The notes beneath the pieces are model-generated. The model searched no databases. It worked only from the letters and a program-made list of their open reading frames with translations, and was not told the origin of the DNA. From assembly GCF_003086355.1 (NCBI RefSeq), contig NZ_CP031733.1, forward strand, positions 186,001-250,000: a stretch of DNA of 64,000 bases, in the 5' to 3' direction. The stretch is from Streptococcus chenjunshii (GTDB lineage Bacteria > Bacillota > Bacilli > Lactobacillales > Streptococcaceae). The position numbers and the translations under genes are program-made. Shown here piece after piece: positions 44,686-54,743 of the stretch. How positions within the stretch are numbered: the first letter of the stretch is position 1; each line of letters starts with the position of its first letter.

Positions 44686-46719
44686 ATGGAAAATGCTATT
44701 GCTATCGTAGGGATGGACTGCAAATTTCCGGGTGCAAATAATCTTGATGAGTATTGGGAAATATTAAAAAATGGAGAATGCGTAATCAAAGACTCTATTG
44801 ATGATAGTGATGATAAAAATTTTGTTAACAAAGCTTTCTCTTTAGATAATATTGATAAGTTTGATGCAAAATTCTTCAACATTAGTAAGAGAGATGCTGA
44901 ATATATGGATCCTCAACAAAGATTAATGCTGGAATCAGCTTGGAAAGCTGTGGAAAATGCTGGTTATAATACTAAAAACATAACAGAGAAAACCGGAGTT
45001 TTTATAGGTAGTGGAATCAGTTCATACTTAGTTCATAATGTCATCCCTAGCCTAAAAAATAATGGGATTAGTTTAGACAAAGTTATGTCGCAAGCTTTTC
45101 ATGGGAACAGCTCTGATTATATTTCTAGCCGAATTTCATATAGTATGAATTTAACGGGGCCATCTTTAACGGTTCAAACTGCATGTTCTTCGTCGTTAAC
45201 AGCGCTTCACATGGCTTGTCGCAGCTTATTAACCTATGAATGTGACATGGCTTTATGTGGCGGAGTTTCTGTTAATGCCGCACAAGGAAAAGGCTATAGA
45301 TATGTTAAAAATGAAATTTATTCACAATCTGGCCACTGTCTTCCATTTTCAGAGGATGCAGATGGAACTATCTTTAGTGGAGGCTTAGGAACCATTGTTT
45401 TACGACGCCTGGAAGATGCAATTGAAAACAATGATTATATCTATGCGGTAATTCGTGGAAGTGCGATTAATAATGATGGATCTGAAAAGATGTCCTATAC
45501 TGCTCCAAGCGAAACTGGACAAACCAGTGTTATTTTAGATGCTTTAGCTTTTGGTGACATTTCTCCAGAAAGTATTTCTTATATTGAAGCACATGGAACA
45601 GGGACTAGTATGGGGGATCAAATTGAAGTTGCTTCATTTAAACGAATTTTTGAACATTCAGGCAATGAAGTTAAGCTTGGGTCAGTAAAAGGTAATATAG
45701 GACACGCACTTGCCGCTGCCGGGATAGCATCGCTTGTTAAAACTGTACTGTGCTTAGAAAAAAAGCATCTTTGTCCATCGTTATATAATAATCAAGAAAA
45801 TCACCAATTTGGACTTTCAGGTAGCAACCTAAATCTCGTAAGTGATTTTGAAGAATGGGAGAATAAAGATTACCCATTACGAGCATGTATTGGTTCTCTT
45901 GGCATGGGTGGTTCAAATGCATATGTTGTCTTAGAAGAATATAACAGGAAGCCGGTTGAGTGTTTAAAAATAAAAGAAGATAGAACAATAAAATTTCTTA
46001 AACTATCTGCGAAATCCGAAAATTCTTTAAAACAGATGAAAAAGGCCTTGTATCAATATTTATTGGAAAATGCAGTAGATGATCAGGTTCTTAATCTTAT
46101 TTATAATTTCCAACGCGAGACGTTCTCATGCCGAACACTTATTTATTATCAAGATCGTAAGGAATTATTGGATAAATTAAAAGAAGATAATGTAGAGGAC
46201 GATACTTCCATCTTTGAACAGGCTGATAATACTCAAGAAATTCTTGATATTGGAAAGCGCATGGACATTGAAACATCCGAAATTATACAAATATGTAAAG
46301 CAATCAAGAACTCTTGGGAAGAAGGTATAGACATTCAATTTGAACAGACTGTTCCAAGTACTGTAATGAAGCAGCCTCTTCCTGGCTATTTCTTCGAACA
46401 TAAATCATTTTGGATGCAACCAGAGTCAGAGGAGATTATTGAGGCAGCAGAGACTTCATCCTCAAAAGAAGAGACTGCTATCAGTCAAGAGGAGGTTAAA
46501 CTTGAGTACTATGTGAAAGAAGTCTGGACAAATTATCTAGGTGTAGATGAAGAGGACTTTTCAACAGACTTTTTCGAGCTAGGTGGAAATTCTATCATAG
46601 CTTATCAAATGCTTGCAGATATTGAAGAGCATTTTAACATCGAGTTAGATGTTGAAGACATGCTTGAAAATCCGACAGTAGATCATATGACAAGTATAAT
46701 TCAGAAATTACTTGTCTAG
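44686..46719 (+). CDS. AT-less PKS module (KS-carrier protein)
   Basis: A 677-residue protein. The KS (about 2-420) has a complete triad: Cys167 (QTACSSS), the His of EAHGTGT and the His of NIGHALAAAG. The C-terminus is a carrier domain with Ser636 (LGGNSII). Between them, about 180 residues keep a KS-AT linker (LSAKSENSLKQMKKAL) and the post-AT linker PLPGYFFEHKSFWM, but the AT itself is missing. Malonate must be loaded in trans, for example by the AT of the first synthase or by FabD. I choose the ATG at 44686, which has AAAGGGAG six bases upstream. It should add a ketide unit before the serine module. Confidence 0.92.
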   Translation: MENAIAIVGMDCKFPGANNLDEYWEILKNGECVIKDSIDDSDDKNFVNKAFSLDNIDKFDAKFFNISKRDAEYMDPQQRLMLESAWKAVENAGYNTKNITEKTGVFIGSGISSYLVHNVIPSLKNNGISLDKVMSQAFHGNSSDYISSRISYSMNLTGPSLTVQTACSSSLTALHMACRSLLTYECDMALCGGVSVNAAQGKGYRYVKNEIYSQSGHCLPFSEDADGTIFSGGLGTIVLRRLEDAIENNDYIYAVIRGSAINNDGSEKMSYTAPSETGQTSVILDALAFGDISPESISYIEAHGTGTSMGDQIEVASFKRIFEHSGNEVKLGSVKGNIGHALAAAGIASLVKTVLCLEKKHLCPSLYNNQENHQFGLSGSNLNLVSDFEEWENKDYPLRACIGSLGMGGSNAYVVLEEYNRKPVECLKIKEDRTIKFLKLSAKSENSLKQMKKALYQYLLENAVDDQVLNLIYNFQRETFSCRTLIYYQDRKELLDKLKEDNVEDDTSIFEQADNTQEILDIGKRMDIETSEIIQICKAIKNSWEEGIDIQFEQTVPSTVMKQPLPGYFFEHKSFWMQPESEEIIEAAETSSSKEETAISQEEVKLEYYVKEVWTNYLGVDEEDFSTDFFELGGNSIIAYQMLADIEEHFNIELDVEDMLENPTVDHMTSIIQKLLV

Positions 46720-46736
46720 AAAGGAGGATAAGACAA

Positions 46737-49700
46737 ATGGAATATTATCCATTATCATATCAACAACAAAAATTATATAGGTATTCTAAAGTTCATGCAG
46801 ATGATACTGAGTATAATGTTCTCCAAGGAATTGAACTAAAGCAGCCACTAAATAAAAAGCATTTTGAGCAAGTAGTTAGAAGAATTCTGATAGAAGAACC
46901 TATCTTAAGATGTCGAATTGTTGAAAAAGATTTTGCTCCTGTTCAATTTGCAGCAGATATTACCGACTATGCAGTAACATATAAAAATATAAACGATGAA
47001 GAATTAAAAACAGAGATTAAAAATTTAGAGACTGAACCGTTTAAAGTCGAAGGTGGTCCATTATTCCAAATAGTTGTCTTTTTGCTCAGTAGTGGTAAGA
47101 CAATACTGTTTTTAAGATTACACCATATTATTTGTGATGGATGGTCATTTCAACTTTTAATGAAGAAGTTTACTACATATTATTTTGATACAGATAAAGG
47201 AAATGCTTCGTCAATTAAACCGCCCGATTATACATATTATGATTATGCTTATGAACAGACTCTTCCATCTACAGCCGAGAAATATGTTAAACGTAGAGAC
47301 TTTTGGGAGAAAATGACAAATGAAAATACTACAGAATTAAATCTTCCATACAGTTTTGCTCAAAAGCAAAAGTATACACGTATTGGAAATCGTAAATTGT
47401 ATCACATGAGTCGTAAGCAAAGTAAGAAGATAGAAGTTTTTTGTAGGGAGCAAAAGATTTCACCATTTACACTTTTAGTCAGTGCTTATGGTGCTTTATT
47501 CTCGCGCTTGTCTGGTGAGAAGAAATTAAGTATTGCTGTTCCAGTTGCTAATCGTTTTAAGAGAAATACGATGGTTATCTGTGGTTATTTTACAAATACT
47601 ATTCCTTTGGATTTTGATTTTTCTGAGAAAAAATCAGTTCAAGAAAGGTTAAAACAACAACACAGAGATTTCATGGGAATGATTTCAAAATCGGATGTAG
47701 ACATTGATTGTCCATGTAATACAATGTTTGTCTTTCAAAATCGTCCTAACATAGGAATTGAAGAAAGAAATGATTTAAAATATTTACGTCTTAGCAATGG
47801 GAAGAGTAAATATGATGTGAGTCTATCAGTAACGTTTGAAGATGCTTGTTATGTATTTGAATGGGAATATATGTGTGAGCTTTTTAGTGAAGTTCGAATA
47901 GATGATTTCAATCGATATCTTTTTCAACTTCTAGATGGATACGTAGATCAGCCCAATGAATTTACGAGTCGAATAAGTCTTTTAAATGATTCGGAAATCG
48001 AACTTCAGAAAAAAAATTGGAACGAAACAACTGTAGATTTTCAAGATTCAGATAAATCTCTAAAAGAACTTTTTGAAACGGCTGTTCAAAAGTATAAAAA
48101 ACAACCTGCCTTGATTTTTGAAGACGACTCTCTCAGTTATGAAGAATTAAATAGTTTAGTTAATGTTTTATGTCAAAAGTTGCGGCAAAAAGGGGTTAAA
48201 AAAGGGCAAATTATTCCTATTTTGTTTGATAGAAGTTTTGAAATGTTGGTAGCAATTCATGCGATTCTTAAGCTAGGATGTGCGTATTTGCCTCTGGATA
48301 CTGAATTACCAGATGAACGGATGAAATTTATTGTTTCTGATTCGGGGAGTCATATTATTCTTACCTCGGAAAAATTTGCGTCTCGTCTTCCCAAAGATAT
48401 TAAAAGTTTTTGTATAAGCCTCAAGAATTTAACTGGACAAGCTAATAATCCTGATACGATGATAAATGGAGATGATAAAGCTTATGTGATATATACTTCA
48501 GGTTCTACTGGTAATCCCAAAGGGGTTATTAATACTCAAGCTGGAATTGTAAATCGCTTATTGTGGATGCAAAAGCAGTTTCCACTTGAACCTAATAAAA
48601 GAGTTCTTCAAAAAACTTCATATACATTTGATGTTTCTGTATGGGAATTGGTGTGGCCATTACTTACAGGAGCGACTATAGTAATTGCTAAACCTGATGG
48701 TCATAAAAATCCAGAGTATATTACTGATATTATTACTTCAAAAAGTATTAATACTATCCATTTTGTACCTTCCATGTTAAAGAAATTTTTAAGTACAGAT
48801 AAGTGTACTGAATGTTACTCATTGGAATATGTTATCTGTAGTGGAGAAGCACTAGATGCGACAACGTGTTTTGATTTTTATTCCAAGCTTGATGCTCAAT
48901 TAGTTAATTTATATGGTCCGACAGAAGCCGCTATTGATGTTTCATGTTGGTTAGTGAAAAAGCAAAGTGAGAATCCTATAATTCCTATCGGTAAACCTAT
49001 TGCAAACATGAAGTTGTATAAATTAAATGATGAGCTAATGTTTGAACCACCAGAAGTACCAGGGGAACTATATATTTCTGGAATTGGATTAGCAAAAGGA
49101 TATTTAAATAATGAAGAAAAGACCAAGGATAGCTTTTTAGAATGTCCGTGGTCCAGTGTTAAACCATTTGAAAGACTCTATAAAACAGGGGATATTGTCA
49201 AAATTGATGAAAATGGGAATTTTCTATACATCAATAGAAAAGATTTCCAAGTCAAAATTCGGGGACAGCGTGTTGAACTTGCAGAAATTGAAAATAAAAT
49301 TCAAGAACTGGATTTTGTAGATGATGCAATAGTTATGGTAAGAAAAAAATCTGATGGGCAACAAGTATTGGTTGCTTTTGTCAAGGCAAGTAAGAAAGAT
49401 AAAAAGTCTATCACAACGTTCTTATCTAAGCATTTGATGGACTACATGATTCCTCGAGTATTTTGTTTTATTGATGAAATTCCAACAAATGTCAACGGGA
49501 AAGCAGATCGTAAAAAATTGATGACTTACTCTATAGAATTTGAAATTGAGCAGTACAGTAAGCCTCAAACTTTCTATGAAGAATTGGTTTGTTCGACTGT
49601 TGGTCAAGTTTTAGGTATTTCAAGGGTCAGCAGAGATGCAAACTTTTACGATTTAGGCGGTACTTCTTTAAGCATATACGATGTAAAAATAGCTCTTGAG

Positions 49701-50927
49701 AAAAAATTACAGAAAAAAATTCCATTTGAGCTTATCCTTGGCAAAGATATTGTTAAAGATATTGCGCTATCTTTGGAGAACTATCTTGATCATAAGGCTA
49801 AAAAATCGGATCTTATTGAAATTCAGTCGGAGCTTGATGAGTTTCAAAATTTACCATATGAAGTACGTGCCCGAAATGATGATAATCAAAACATTCTCTT
49901 GACAGGTGCAACTGGATTTTTAGGAGCCTATCTTTTGCGACAATATCTTGACAAAGCTCCAGCGGCAACAATGCATTGTCTAATTAGAGCTGAAAACTTA
50001 GATCTAGGTTTCAAACGTATCAAAGAGAATATGCAATATTGGGGCATATGGAAAGATGAAGACAGTAAGCGTTTAAAAGTTTATTGTGGTGATCTTACTA
50101 AATATAATTTAGGTTTATCTCAAGAACAGTTAGATTTCTTAAGTGATAACATTGATGTCATCTGTCACAATGGTGCTAATGTTAATTTTGCCCTCTCGTA
50201 TGATCAGATAAAAATTACGAATGTTGAAGGTACTAAGAGAATTCTAAAATTATTGGAATCTGGAAAAAGGAAGAGCATGGCCTATGTATCAACAATTTCA
50301 ATTTTTGCAAAACAGGATTATAAAAAAGGCCTTGTTACCGAAGAACAACAACCGTTAGACGTTAATAATTTAAAACTCGGCTATGCAAAATCTAAATATG
50401 TAACAGAAAAGATTCTTCGTGAGTATATGAACAGGAATTACGACGTTGAAATCTTTAGAGTAGGTCGAATTATGGGTTCCAATGATGGAGGAAAAGAGAA
50501 CAAAGACATGTTCTACAAAATGGTAGAATTTTGCCAGCAAATACAAATGTATCCAGATATTTCTATGAATTTTAATGGAATACCAGTAGATACTGTAAGC
50601 AGTTTAATTGTCTATGCCTCGCTTTATCAAAAACACTCTAAAATATATCACATAGTTAATCCTGATGTAAACGTAACAGTAAAGCTATTTGATGTTTTTG
50701 GAGATAATGATATGGCTAAAGTTTCATGGGATATTTGGTATGAAAAATGTATGGAATATTCCGATTTAGGAGATCCTCTAGCAAGACAGGTAGCAGTTGG
50801 AATTGGTAAAGAATTGGACAGACAGAGTATCTTACTTGATCTAAGTAATACTCAGGCTCTTGCGTGGGAAGCAGGAATAGAACTTCCTGATATCAAGAGA
50901 ATTGTTCAAAAAAAGATTAACAGTTGA
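46737..50927 (+). CDS. Terminal NRPS (C-A-PCP-thioester reductase), serine-type
   Basis: A 1396-residue protein. C (1-420) has HHIICDG. A (about 440-930) reads FDVSVWE, IHFVPSML, VICSGEAL and NLYGPTEAAIDVS, giving the specificity code DVWHISLIDK by alignment to GrsA/EntF, which is the serine code. PCP has Ser977 (LGGTSLS). The C-terminal reductase (about 1050-1390) has the NADPH-binding TGATGFLG and the YAKSKYVTE motif (Tyr-x-x-x-Lys), as in MxaA-type release domains that free the chain as an aldehyde or alcohol. AAAGGAGG precedes the ATG. It replaces a thioesterase as the chain terminator. Confidence 0.95.
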   Translation: MEYYPLSYQQQKLYRYSKVHADDTEYNVLQGIELKQPLNKKHFEQVVRRILIEEPILRCRIVEKDFAPVQFAADITDYAVTYKNINDEELKTEIKNLETEPFKVEGGPLFQIVVFLLSSGKTILFLRLHHIICDGWSFQLLMKKFTTYYFDTDKGNASSIKPPDYTYYDYAYEQTLPSTAEKYVKRRDFWEKMTNENTTELNLPYSFAQKQKYTRIGNRKLYHMSRKQSKKIEVFCREQKISPFTLLVSAYGALFSRLSGEKKLSIAVPVANRFKRNTMVICGYFTNTIPLDFDFSEKKSVQERLKQQHRDFMGMISKSDVDIDCPCNTMFVFQNRPNIGIEERNDLKYLRLSNGKSKYDVSLSVTFEDACYVFEWEYMCELFSEVRIDDFNRYLFQLLDGYVDQPNEFTSRISLLNDSEIELQKKNWNETTVDFQDSDKSLKELFETAVQKYKKQPALIFEDDSLSYEELNSLVNVLCQKLRQKGVKKGQIIPILFDRSFEMLVAIHAILKLGCAYLPLDTELPDERMKFIVSDSGSHIILTSEKFASRLPKDIKSFCISLKNLTGQANNPDTMINGDDKAYVIYTSGSTGNPKGVINTQAGIVNRLLWMQKQFPLEPNKRVLQKTSYTFDVSVWELVWPLLTGATIVIAKPDGHKNPEYITDIITSKSINTIHFVPSMLKKFLSTDKCTECYSLEYVICSGEALDATTCFDFYSKLDAQLVNLYGPTEAAIDVSCWLVKKQSENPIIPIGKPIANMKLYKLNDELMFEPPEVPGELYISGIGLAKGYLNNEEKTKDSFLECPWSSVKPFERLYKTGDIVKIDENGNFLYINRKDFQVKIRGQRVELAEIENKIQELDFVDDAIVMVRKKSDGQQVLVAFVKASKKDKKSITTFLSKHLMDYMIPRVFCFIDEIPTNVNGKADRKKLMTYSIEFEIEQYSKPQTFYEELVCSTVGQVLGISRVSRDANFYDLGGTSLSIYDVKIALEKKLQKKIPFELILGKDIVKDIALSLENYLDHKAKKSDLIEIQSELDEFQNLPYEVRARNDDNQNILLTGATGFLGAYLLRQYLDKAPAATMHCLIRAENLDLGFKRIKENMQYWGIWKDEDSKRLKVYCGDLTKYNLGLSQEQLDFLSDNIDVICHNGANVNFALSYDQIKITNVEGTKRILKLLESGKRKSMAYVSTISIFAKQDYKKGLVTEEQQPLDVNNLKLGYAKSKYVTEKILREYMNRNYDVEIFRVGRIMGSNDGGKENKDMFYKMVEFCQQIQMYPDISMNFNGIPVDTVSSLIVYASLYQKHSKIYHIVNPDVNVTVKLFDVFGDNDMAKVSWDIWYEKCMEYSDLGDPLARQVAVGIGKELDRQSILLDLSNTQALAWEAGIELPDIKRIVQKKINS

Positions 50928-50987
50928 TTTTAATATAAAAGTAAAGGAACTTACAATAATTGTAGGTAAGTAAGAAAGGTGAATGCT

Positions 50988-51779
50988 ATGCAAGCAGAAA
51001 AATATACACGTTTAATCCAAAGAATGGAAGTTCAAGCAAAATTAACTTGGAATCGAGAAATTAAGTTAATTCGAGAAAATATTACAGATCCGAACGCTAA
51101 ACTTAGAATTTTAGAAATTGGAAGTGGCCCAGGGGTTATTACAAAGAAACTTTGTGAATTATTCCCTGATGCTCAACTTACCTGTCTTGAATTAGATAGT
51201 GATTTTGTTGAGTATAGTAAAACAGCACTTCCAGATGACTATAAAGAACGTGTAGAAATTTTAAAGGGTGATATCACTCAGATTGATCTTGATGAGGAAG
51301 TCTATGATATTGTTTATGCAAGACTTGTTTTACAACATGTTCATGGCGTTGATAAGGCATTAACAAATGTCTATAAGGCCTTGAAGAAAGGCGGTAAAAT
51401 GTTAATTACTGATATTGATGAAGGTTTATTTGGGATTATTGACCCAGAGGTTCCTGAATTGTCATATGTATATGGACAGCACATCCAAGAACAAGTATTA
51501 GAAGGAGGAGATCGCTACATTGGTAGAAAATTATGGAGAATGTTGAAAAATGCAAACTTTAGCACAGTTGATCTTGATTTGATCCCAGTTAATAGTGATG
51601 AAGTTGGTATTAATACTTTTCTTCCACAAGTTGATTATGAAGAAATGGAAACAATGATTGAGAATGATTTGTTAAATCAAGATGATATTGACAAGGTGAA
51701 AATTGCTGCTGATAAATTCTTGAAGTCGGATTATCCTTTTGCATTACTCGTTCTTTTCTTCGTTGTCGGTATAAAGTGA
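50988..51779 (+). CDS. Class I SAM-dependent methyltransferase
   Basis: A 263-residue Rossmann methyltransferase. Motif I is ILEIGSGPGVITKKL near 35-50, with the acidic ribose-binding Glu in LTCLELDSD and a later ARLVLQHVHG block. I start at the ATG at 50988 with AGAAAGGTG upstream; a GTG at 50979 overlaps that site. It is a free-standing tailoring enzyme; whether it methylates C, N or O cannot be told from sequence. metK beyond the cluster would supply its cofactor. Confidence 0.87.
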   Translation: MQAEKYTRLIQRMEVQAKLTWNREIKLIRENITDPNAKLRILEIGSGPGVITKKLCELFPDAQLTCLELDSDFVEYSKTALPDDYKERVEILKGDITQIDLDEEVYDIVYARLVLQHVHGVDKALTNVYKALKKGGKMLITDIDEGLFGIIDPEVPELSYVYGQHIQEQVLEGGDRYIGRKLWRMLKNANFSTVDLDLIPVNSDEVGINTFLPQVDYEEMETMIENDLLNQDDIDKVKIAADKFLKSDYPFALLVLFFVVGIK

Positions 51780-51786
51780 GGAAGAT

Positions 51787-52983
51787 ATGACAAATAAAAA
51801 TGCTCGCCTTTATACAATTCAAGTACTAAGTTCGCTTTCTATTTGGGTAACATTGGTTTCTTGTTTTTGGAAGATTGGCTTTTCTCAAAATTTATCGCCG
51901 ATTAAATTGGGGTTAATGTCATTTAGTTTTTCTGGAGCAATGGCCTTATTTAACGCTTTTATGACAGTGTTAGTGAAACCAATATATTCTAAAATTATCA
52001 TGTTGGTCACTTTGGCTATAGATATTGTCCTTTATATGCTATTATATTCGGCAAATCTAAATCAAAGTATTATTTATGTATATATTTTTTTAATCGCAGC
52101 ATGCTTTTCAAGTGTTAGTATTTCTAAAGATAAAATCTTTGAAGTTACTTCACTGAAAGGTGCAGATGCAAGTGAGAAAATTTTTAAATTCATGCGGTTT
52201 ATTGGGCCTATTGTTGGTGGAATTATAGTAGAATTTCTCAATTTTAAAAATATTATGTTATTAAATGTGATATTGCTTTTTCTAAGTATCCTTACCGTTT
52301 TAACAATTGAAAGTCCAGTAACGAATATTGAACTTGAAAAAAAAGAGTCAAAATATATTACAAGTAACATATATGAGAAAAATGCTGGAGTCTTTCATGT
52401 GTTTTTGCTAATGGCTTTTATTATCTCTATTACTATTCAAATGATTGATGCACAACTAGTAACAGTTTTTCATCTTATAACAAATGTTTCTGCTGTTTCC
52501 TTTGGTTTATGTATTGGGATTTCAGGCATTGGAGTATTTTTAATCTCGTCTTATTTTGAAAAATATTTTATAAGAGAATTATTTTTATATATTGGTTTTC
52601 TTGTTATGGGAATTTTAATGATTTTTGCGGGCTCATATTTTGCAAGTCATCAAACAATACCTCTTTTACTTATATTTTCTATGTTTTTAATTGGTGGGCT
52701 TAGTTGGCAAATGATTATGACAACTCAGGAAAATATTATTAAGAGTATATCCAATCGTGAAAAAATGCTGACACTTTTTTCAATTATAGGCATCATACTA
52801 GTCATCTCATATTCTTTAGGAGCACTTAGCAGTGGATTTATAGTAACTAAAATTGGAATTGCGACTTTGTATTCATGGGTTGGTTATGCCTTGACTATAA
52901 CTGGAGTTTTGGGAAAAATTATCGTAACTACTATCTTTAATTCTAGGAACCAATTAACCGAGGATGTAAAAAAATATCAGTGA
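51787..52983 (+). CDS. MFS-family exporter
   Basis: A 398-residue polytopic membrane protein with about 10-12 hydrophobic segments and a central hydrophilic loop (about 175-195), the layout of major facilitator drug/product efflux proteins. The family is judged from topology and the N-terminal half; specific motifs are weak. It starts eight bases after the methyltransferase and probably exports the product or protects the producer. Confidence 0.72.
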   Translation: MTNKNARLYTIQVLSSLSIWVTLVSCFWKIGFSQNLSPIKLGLMSFSFSGAMALFNAFMTVLVKPIYSKIIMLVTLAIDIVLYMLLYSANLNQSIIYVYIFLIAACFSSVSISKDKIFEVTSLKGADASEKIFKFMRFIGPIVGGIIVEFLNFKNIMLLNVILLFLSILTVLTIESPVTNIELEKKESKYITSNIYEKNAGVFHVFLLMAFIISITIQMIDAQLVTVFHLITNVSAVSFGLCIGISGIGVFLISSYFEKYFIRELFLYIGFLVMGILMIFAGSYFASHQTIPLLLIFSMFLIGGLSWQMIMTTQENIIKSISNREKMLTLFSIIGIILVISYSLGALSSGFIVTKIGIATLYSWVGYALTITGVLGKIIVTTIFNSRNQLTEDVKKYQ

Positions 52984-53006
52984 AGAAAAATGTTTGGAGG
53001 TTTTAA

Positions 53007-53951
53007 GTGGAAAATATTATGCGAATAGACAATATCACAAAAACTTACGATGGGGTTGCTGTGGTAAATAACTTAAGCTTTAGTCTAAAAAAAGGGCATA
53101 TTTTAGGATTTCTTGGACCGAATGGAGCAGGGAAAAGTACAACCATCAACATGATTAGTTCACTAATACATCAAGATGCAGGTCACATATATTATAAAGA
53201 AGTTGATGTAGAAAAATGTCGAAAAAAATTTAAAAATGAAATTGGAGTAGTACCACAAAGTCTAGCAATTTATGAGGACCTAACAGCTTATCAAAATTTA
53301 AAATTTTTTGCAGAGCTATATGGAGTATCTAAAGATAAAGTTGAAGAAGTCTGTATTTATGCTCTCAATTTTGTCAATTTGGAGAATGTTAAAGACAAAA
53401 AGGCGAAAACTTTTTCAGGTGGCATGAAGCGTCGACTTAATATCGCCTGTAGTCTTGTCAATTCACCGGAATTAATAATTCTTGATGAACCTACAGTAGG
53501 CATTGATCCGCAATCACGAAATTTTATACTTGAAGCAATAAAGAAACTTCGAGATCAAGGTGTATCTGTTATCTATACGACGCATTATATGGAAGAGATT
53601 GAAGCAATAGCTGAGGATGTTATTATTGTTGATCACGGTCAAAAATTAGTTGATGATACGATTGACAATATTCGAGAGAATTATTCTAAACAATCTATTG
53701 TGTCCATCAGAGCAGATAAGTTTGATCAAAATTTGAAAGAAAAAATCCTAACAATAGCAGGTGTAGACTCTGTGTCAATTGATGGAAACCTTATTAAAAT
53801 CAACATTAATACTGAGGTAAATGATAAAGTACTTAATGATATAACAAGCACATTTAGTCAAAGTAACTCTTCTATATCATCTATTAATTCTTTAAATTTA
53901 AACTTAGAAGATATCTTCTTAGAATTAACTGGAACAAAATTGAGAGATTAG
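53007..53951 (+). CDS. ABC exporter ATPase, DrrA-like
   Basis: A 314-residue ATPase with Walker A GPNGAGKST, signature FSGGMKRRLNIA and Walker B LIILDEPTVGID, plus a C-terminal extension like DrrA and related antibiotic exporters. The GTG at 53007 has TTTGGAGG six bases upstream and is preferred over the ATG at 53019. The next two genes encode its membrane partners. Confidence 0.92.
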   Translation: MENIMRIDNITKTYDGVAVVNNLSFSLKKGHILGFLGPNGAGKSTTINMISSLIHQDAGHIYYKEVDVEKCRKKFKNEIGVVPQSLAIYEDLTAYQNLKFFAELYGVSKDKVEEVCIYALNFVNLENVKDKKAKTFSGGMKRRLNIACSLVNSPELIILDEPTVGIDPQSRNFILEAIKKLRDQGVSVIYTTHYMEEIEAIAEDVIIVDHGQKLVDDTIDNIRENYSKQSIVSIRADKFDQNLKEKILTIAGVDSVSIDGNLIKININTEVNDKVLNDITSTFSQSNSSISSINSLNLNLEDIFLELTGTKLRD

Positions 53952-53959
53952 GTGATTTT

Positions 53960-54706
53960 ATGATGAAAAAATGGAATCTAATTAAATTTGACATAAGTTA
54001 TAATATTGCAAAAAAACCAGTTATTTTAGTCTACCTTTTTGTATTTCCATTCTTAATATTTGCATTATTGGGGTACTTAACTACTGCTAATTTTTCAGGG
54101 GGGATATCATCTTTTGATTACTATGGTTTGACTATTATAATTTACTTTCAACTAACAATGGGAACTATGGTATCTAATATGATTATGGAAGAAAATGTTA
54201 AGCTTCCTAATATGAGAATTGCCTATAGCTTAGAAGATGAAAACTATATTTATATATCAAAAATAATTGCTTTAACATTGGCTAATGCTATTTCAATTGG
54301 AGTTTACATGCTTTTATTAATGGGAATTTATCATGTCAATTTTGGTACCAATCCATTGATGGTTTATATTACGTATATGATACTTGGGTTTTTCTCAACT
54401 TGTTTGGGAGCTACTCTTTGTATAGGCCTTAAAGATGAATCTGCATGTAATAATATTTTAGGTGTTGTTCAGATTATTCTTTGTATATTTGGTGGAATCT
54501 TTTTCCCAATAACTTACCTTGGGAAGATCGGTATATTTTTATCTAATTTCTCAATTGTAAAGTGGATTAACTTTGGTATAGGTAGTTATGTGTATGGTCA
54601 AAATATAAAAGGGCAACTAATTGTTTGGGTATTTTCTTTACTTTTGGCAGTGCTGCTTTTATTTGCGGCTCGGAAAATGTTTAAAATTCAGCTTTTTATA
54701 CACTGA
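53960..54706 (+). CDS. ABC-2 type permease
   Basis: A 248-residue membrane protein with six hydrophobic segments, the ABC-2 permease layout. It begins eight bases after the DrrA-like ATPase. It probably forms a heterodimer with the next permease to export the product. Confidence 0.85.
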   Translation: MMKKWNLIKFDISYNIAKKPVILVYLFVFPFLIFALLGYLTTANFSGGISSFDYYGLTIIIYFQLTMGTMVSNMIMEENVKLPNMRIAYSLEDENYIYISKIIALTLANAISIGVYMLLLMGIYHVNFGTNPLMVYITYMILGFFSTCLGATLCIGLKDESACNNILGVVQIILCIFGGIFFPITYLGKIGIFLSNFSIVKWINFGIGSYVYGQNIKGQLIVWVFSLLLAVLLLFAARKMFKIQLFIH

Positions 54707-54743
54707 GTTATTTATCTGACAGTTATGTTTTAAAAGGAAAATT

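Noticed and set aside
35276..50927. Possible KR, DH, epimerase or integrated thioesterase domains in the synthases
   Set aside because: I looked for their core motifs between recognised domains; inter-domain stretches are too short or linker-like. Release is by the reductase domain.
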